The notes beneath the pieces are model-generated. The model saw only the letters and a list, made by a program, of their open reading frames with translations. It was not told where the DNA came from and ran no database searches. The translations under genes and the position numbers were made by a program. Below are positions 7,029 through 8,762 of a DNA stretch of 8,762 bases, piece by piece. The first letter of the stretch is position 1; the number at the start of each line of letters is the position of its first letter. Source of the DNA: an uncultured Prevotella sp. (GTDB lineage Bacteria; Bacteroidota; Bacteroidia; Bacteroidales; Bacteroidaceae); assembly GCA_937892695.1 (NCBI GenBank), contig CALBJK010000251.1:1-8762 (forward strand), given 5' to 3'.

Positions 7029-7475
7029 ATGAAAAGAATAGCACGTTTGTTCGCAGTCATTGTCTTGTCGCTAATCGTAGTTTGGATTAGCGGTGGGGTG
7101 GCTTTACTACATTGCGCCCATACCGGAGCTACCGAAATAATGGATGTGTACAATGGAATGAAGCCTGAATGCTGTATGTCTGAAAGCGGTTGCAATAACG
7201 GCATGTGCTGTTCGTTTCATTCTTCAAATCAGCCTGACTGTGTTTCTGTGCCTCCGTGTATGGACATAGAAGTCGTGAAACTGTCGCCTACAACGCGTGC
7301 AGGCATATCCCATTTCGACTTCTTCCCTCCTGTCGTGTCGGTGTTGTTTAATGTCGGAGGCGTGACCTTAAGTTCTTTGGTCTCGTCAGAGGAAAACTGC
7401 AGTTTACATTTTTCCAGAGGAATAGGCCAAGCAGAAAGACAACTGCTTTCCTTGTTCTGTGTATTGAGGATTTGA
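7029..7475 (+). CDS. Small exported Cys/His-rich protein, possible metal-binding partner of the TonB receptor
   Basis: A 148-aa protein with a basic N-terminus and a hydrophobic stretch at about residues 7-27, which looks like a signal peptide or N-terminal anchor. No canonical lipobox is present (the sequence before C29 is ALLH). The mature part is rich in cysteine and histidine: H28-C29, H31, C48-C49, C55, C60-C61, C71, C77 and others, ten Cys in all, with a VPPC motif at 74-77. The later part (about 82-112) has KLSP and FFPPVVSVLF. The layout recalls small Bacteroidota proteins with HC/CC/PP motifs encoded just before TonB-dependent receptors and thought to be metal-linked; I cannot assign a family with certainty. 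The start is fixed by the signal sequence, since the next in-frame ATG (residue 38) would remove it. The receptor gene follows after about 230 bases. Confidence 0.75.
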   Translation: MKRIARLFAVIVLSLIVVWISGGVALLHCAHTGATEIMDVYNGMKPECCMSESGCNNGMCCSFHSSNQPDCVSVPPCMDIEVVKLSPTTRAGISHFDFFPPVVSVLFNVGGVTLSSLVSSEENCSLHFSRGIGQAERQLLSLFCVLRI

Positions 7476-7704
7476 TAGTAGGCCACAGGCGTTGCGTCGT
7501 ATGCAGCAGTTTTACAAAGCGGCTACGGGGCTGATGCCATTTAACGACTTTGTTTCTTCAGTTTCTTAATAAGCGACTTGAAGACTATCGTATCACAATT
7601 AATCAAACAGTCTGACATGCTTTAATCGTCTCAGAATCGTGCCTATCAAGGATAAGGAATGCGAGTATGAGGACGGACCGGCTTTTACGGATCAGTATGG
7701 CATT
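7476..7704 (+). other. Spacer between the Cys-rich gene and the receptor gene
   Basis: No TAnnTTTG element or hairpin terminator is evident, so the receptor may be read from the promoter at 6988-7018. A 22-codon ATG frame at 7501-7569 exists but has no support. The receptor reading frame is already open from 7603, after a TAA at 7600-7602, with a GTG at 7639; codons between 7639 and 7704 encode a polar, acidic stretch unlike a signal peptide N-terminus. Confidence 0.4.
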
Positions 7705-8757
7705 GTGGACAACAAACAGAACAAAACATTGAAACAGATTATATTATTATCGAGTATGCTTTCTGTTCTTACGCTGGCAGCATCGGCGCAGGATACTCAT
7801 GAACATAATGAAACATCGTTGACCGACAGTATAATGCCTTTTGCAGAGCAACATATTGCAGGTGTGGAGGTGACGCAACGCCGTTCGGGTATGAGACGCA
7901 TGAAGGGAGCAACCAACGGAAACATAATAGACAAGGAAGAACTCTTCAAGGCTGCTTGCTGCAATCTTGGAGAGAGCTTCGTCACCAATCCGTCGGTAGA
8001 TGTCAACTATAGTGATGCCGCGACAGGTGCACGCCAGATAAAACTGCTTGGGCTGAGCGGAACCTACGTCCAGATGCTCACAGAGAATCTTCCGAACTTC
8101 CGTGGTGCTGCCGGACCATACGCTCTTGGCTATGTTCCGGGACCGTGGATGAAAAGTATCCAAGTGTCTAAGGGCAGTTCGTCAGTTAGGAATGGGTATG
8201 AGTCGATGACAGGGCAAATCAATATAGAATACCTCAAGCCTGAAGACGAACAAGGTGTTACGGTGAACATGTATGGTGACACCGAAGCGCGGTTTGAAGC
8301 TAATGTAGATGCTAATGTTCATATTAACAAGCATCTCAGCTCTGAAATATTGGCACACTACGAGAATCGCTTCGCCGAACACGACGGCAACGGCGACGGT
8401 TTCCGCGATATGCCCGGCATACGCCAGTACAATCTTCAGAACCGATGGTTGTATAACAATTCAAAGTATATTTTTCATGGAGGGGTGAGTCTGCTGAAGG
8501 AAGACCGCTTCAGCGGACAGACTGAACATCATGTACATATTTCTTCGAACATGCCTCGCTATAAGATAGGTATCGAAACCGACCGTTATGAGGCTTATAT
8601 GAAACATGCATTCGTGCTGAGCCGGGAACATAATTCGAGTATTGCACTTATGGCTTCGGGTTCGATGCACCGGCAAGATGCTGGATATGGAATACGTTCT
8701 TACTACGTAAATCAATACTCCGTTAAATTTTTCGTAGTGGCATTTCAGCACACATAA
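7705..8757 (+). CDS. TonB-dependent outer-membrane receptor, truncated after the first barrel strands
   Basis: Outer-membrane gated transporter; family members import chelated metals, cofactors or sugars using TonB energy. A signal peptide (LKQIILLSSML...AASAQ) is followed by a His-containing start (DTHEHNE), then a plug domain with EVTQRR, AACCNLGESF, NPSVDVNYSDAATGARQI and KLLGLSGTYVQMLTENLP, ending near GYESMTGQINIEYLKP, and then early barrel strands. No carboxypeptidase-like N-terminal extension precedes the plug, so it is not SusC-like. There is no in-frame ATG before the signal core: start choices are GTG 7639, GTG 7705, TTG 7729, or ATG 7756 inside the hydrophobic core; I prefer 7705 or 7729 because they give a normal signal peptide. 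Receptors are usually about 650-800 aa. Here the family-like sequence ends near 8715 and a TAA follows at 8755-8757, so the product lacks most of the barrel and is probably non-functional. Metal, perhaps copper, is an inferred substrate. Confidence 0.85.
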   Translation: MDNKQNKTLKQIILLSSMLSVLTLAASAQDTHEHNETSLTDSIMPFAEQHIAGVEVTQRRSGMRRMKGATNGNIIDKEELFKAACCNLGESFVTNPSVDVNYSDAATGARQIKLLGLSGTYVQMLTENLPNFRGAAGPYALGYVPGPWMKSIQVSKGSSSVRNGYESMTGQINIEYLKPEDEQGVTVNMYGDTEARFEANVDANVHINKHLSSEILAHYENRFAEHDGNGDGFRDMPGIRQYNLQNRWLYNNSKYIFHGGVSLLKEDRFSGQTEHHVHISSNMPRYKIGIETDRYEAYMKHAFVLSREHNSSIALMASGSMHRQDAGYGIRSYYVNQYSVKFFVVAFQHT

Positions 8758-8762
8758 AATCA
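8716..8762. other. Possible junction interrupting the TonB receptor gene
   Basis: After SYYVNQ the barrel pattern stops. The three forward frames close at 8724-8726, 8735-8737 and 8755-8757, so no single-base shift restores a receptor frame. The tail is AT-rich. It may be the end of an inserted element, a rearrangement point or an assembly edge; too little is visible to identify an insertion sequence. Confidence 0.4.

Noticed and set aside
7501..7569. A 22-codon frame (MQQFYKAATGL...) in the spacer before the receptor
   Set aside because: Too short, with no ribosome binding site or recognised homology.
8461..8751. A 96-codon minus-strand frame starting in the foreign-looking right tail, considered as a transposase start
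   Set aside because: Nearly all of it is antisense to the receptor plug/barrel coding sequence and it has no transposase motif.

Overview
The window looks like chromosomal DNA of a Bacteroidota bacterium, most likely Prevotella or a close relative. Three things support this. Promoter-like elements match the Bacteroidota -7 consensus TAnnTTTG, one with a matching -33 element at 19-nt spacing. Most starts have weak or no Shine-Dalgarno sequences. The proteins have Bacteroidota-type architectures: a glycosyltransferase/DUF4922/SpoIID fusion, and a small Cys-rich exported protein ahead of a TonB-dependent receptor.

Left third (1-3175, minus strand): one very long open frame starts at 3175 and runs off the left edge after 1058 codons without a stop. 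It is a multi-domain fusion: an N-terminal degenerate GT2-like region, a canonical GT2 glycosyltransferase domain, a DUF4922-type phosphorylase-like domain with CxxC and HxHxQ motifs (GalT / GDP-hexose phosphorylase-like), and the start of a SpoIID/LytB domain. No signal peptide or membrane segment is visible. This is the most intriguing object in the window.

Middle (3345-6855): an AT-rich tag gene (3-methyladenine DNA glycosylase I, minus strand) is divergent from a tight dTDP-L-rhamnose operon, rfbC-rfbD-rfbB (plus strand). The three enzymes together turn dTDP-glucose into dTDP-L-rhamnose: RfbB dehydrates it, RfbC epimerises it and RfbD reduces it. RfbA, which makes dTDP-glucose, is not in the window. 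The divergent intergenic region 3930-4200 carries one outward -7 element for each side.

Right end (7011-8762): a near-consensus promoter sits almost on top of the start of a 148-aa exported Cys/His-rich protein. A TonB-dependent receptor follows, which may form one metal-related uptake locus. The receptor has a full plug and the first barrel strands, but its family-like sequence breaks off near 8715 and the frame closes at 8757, about half the usual length. All three forward frames close between 8716 and 8757, which points to an insertion junction, a rearrangement or an assembly edge rather than a single-base frameshift.

There is no gene-free stretch over 300 bases. The gaps 3176-3344, 3930-4200, 6856-7028 and 7476-7704 hold promoters or nothing I can recognise. 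I saw no tRNA, rRNA, CRISPR array or complete mobile element.
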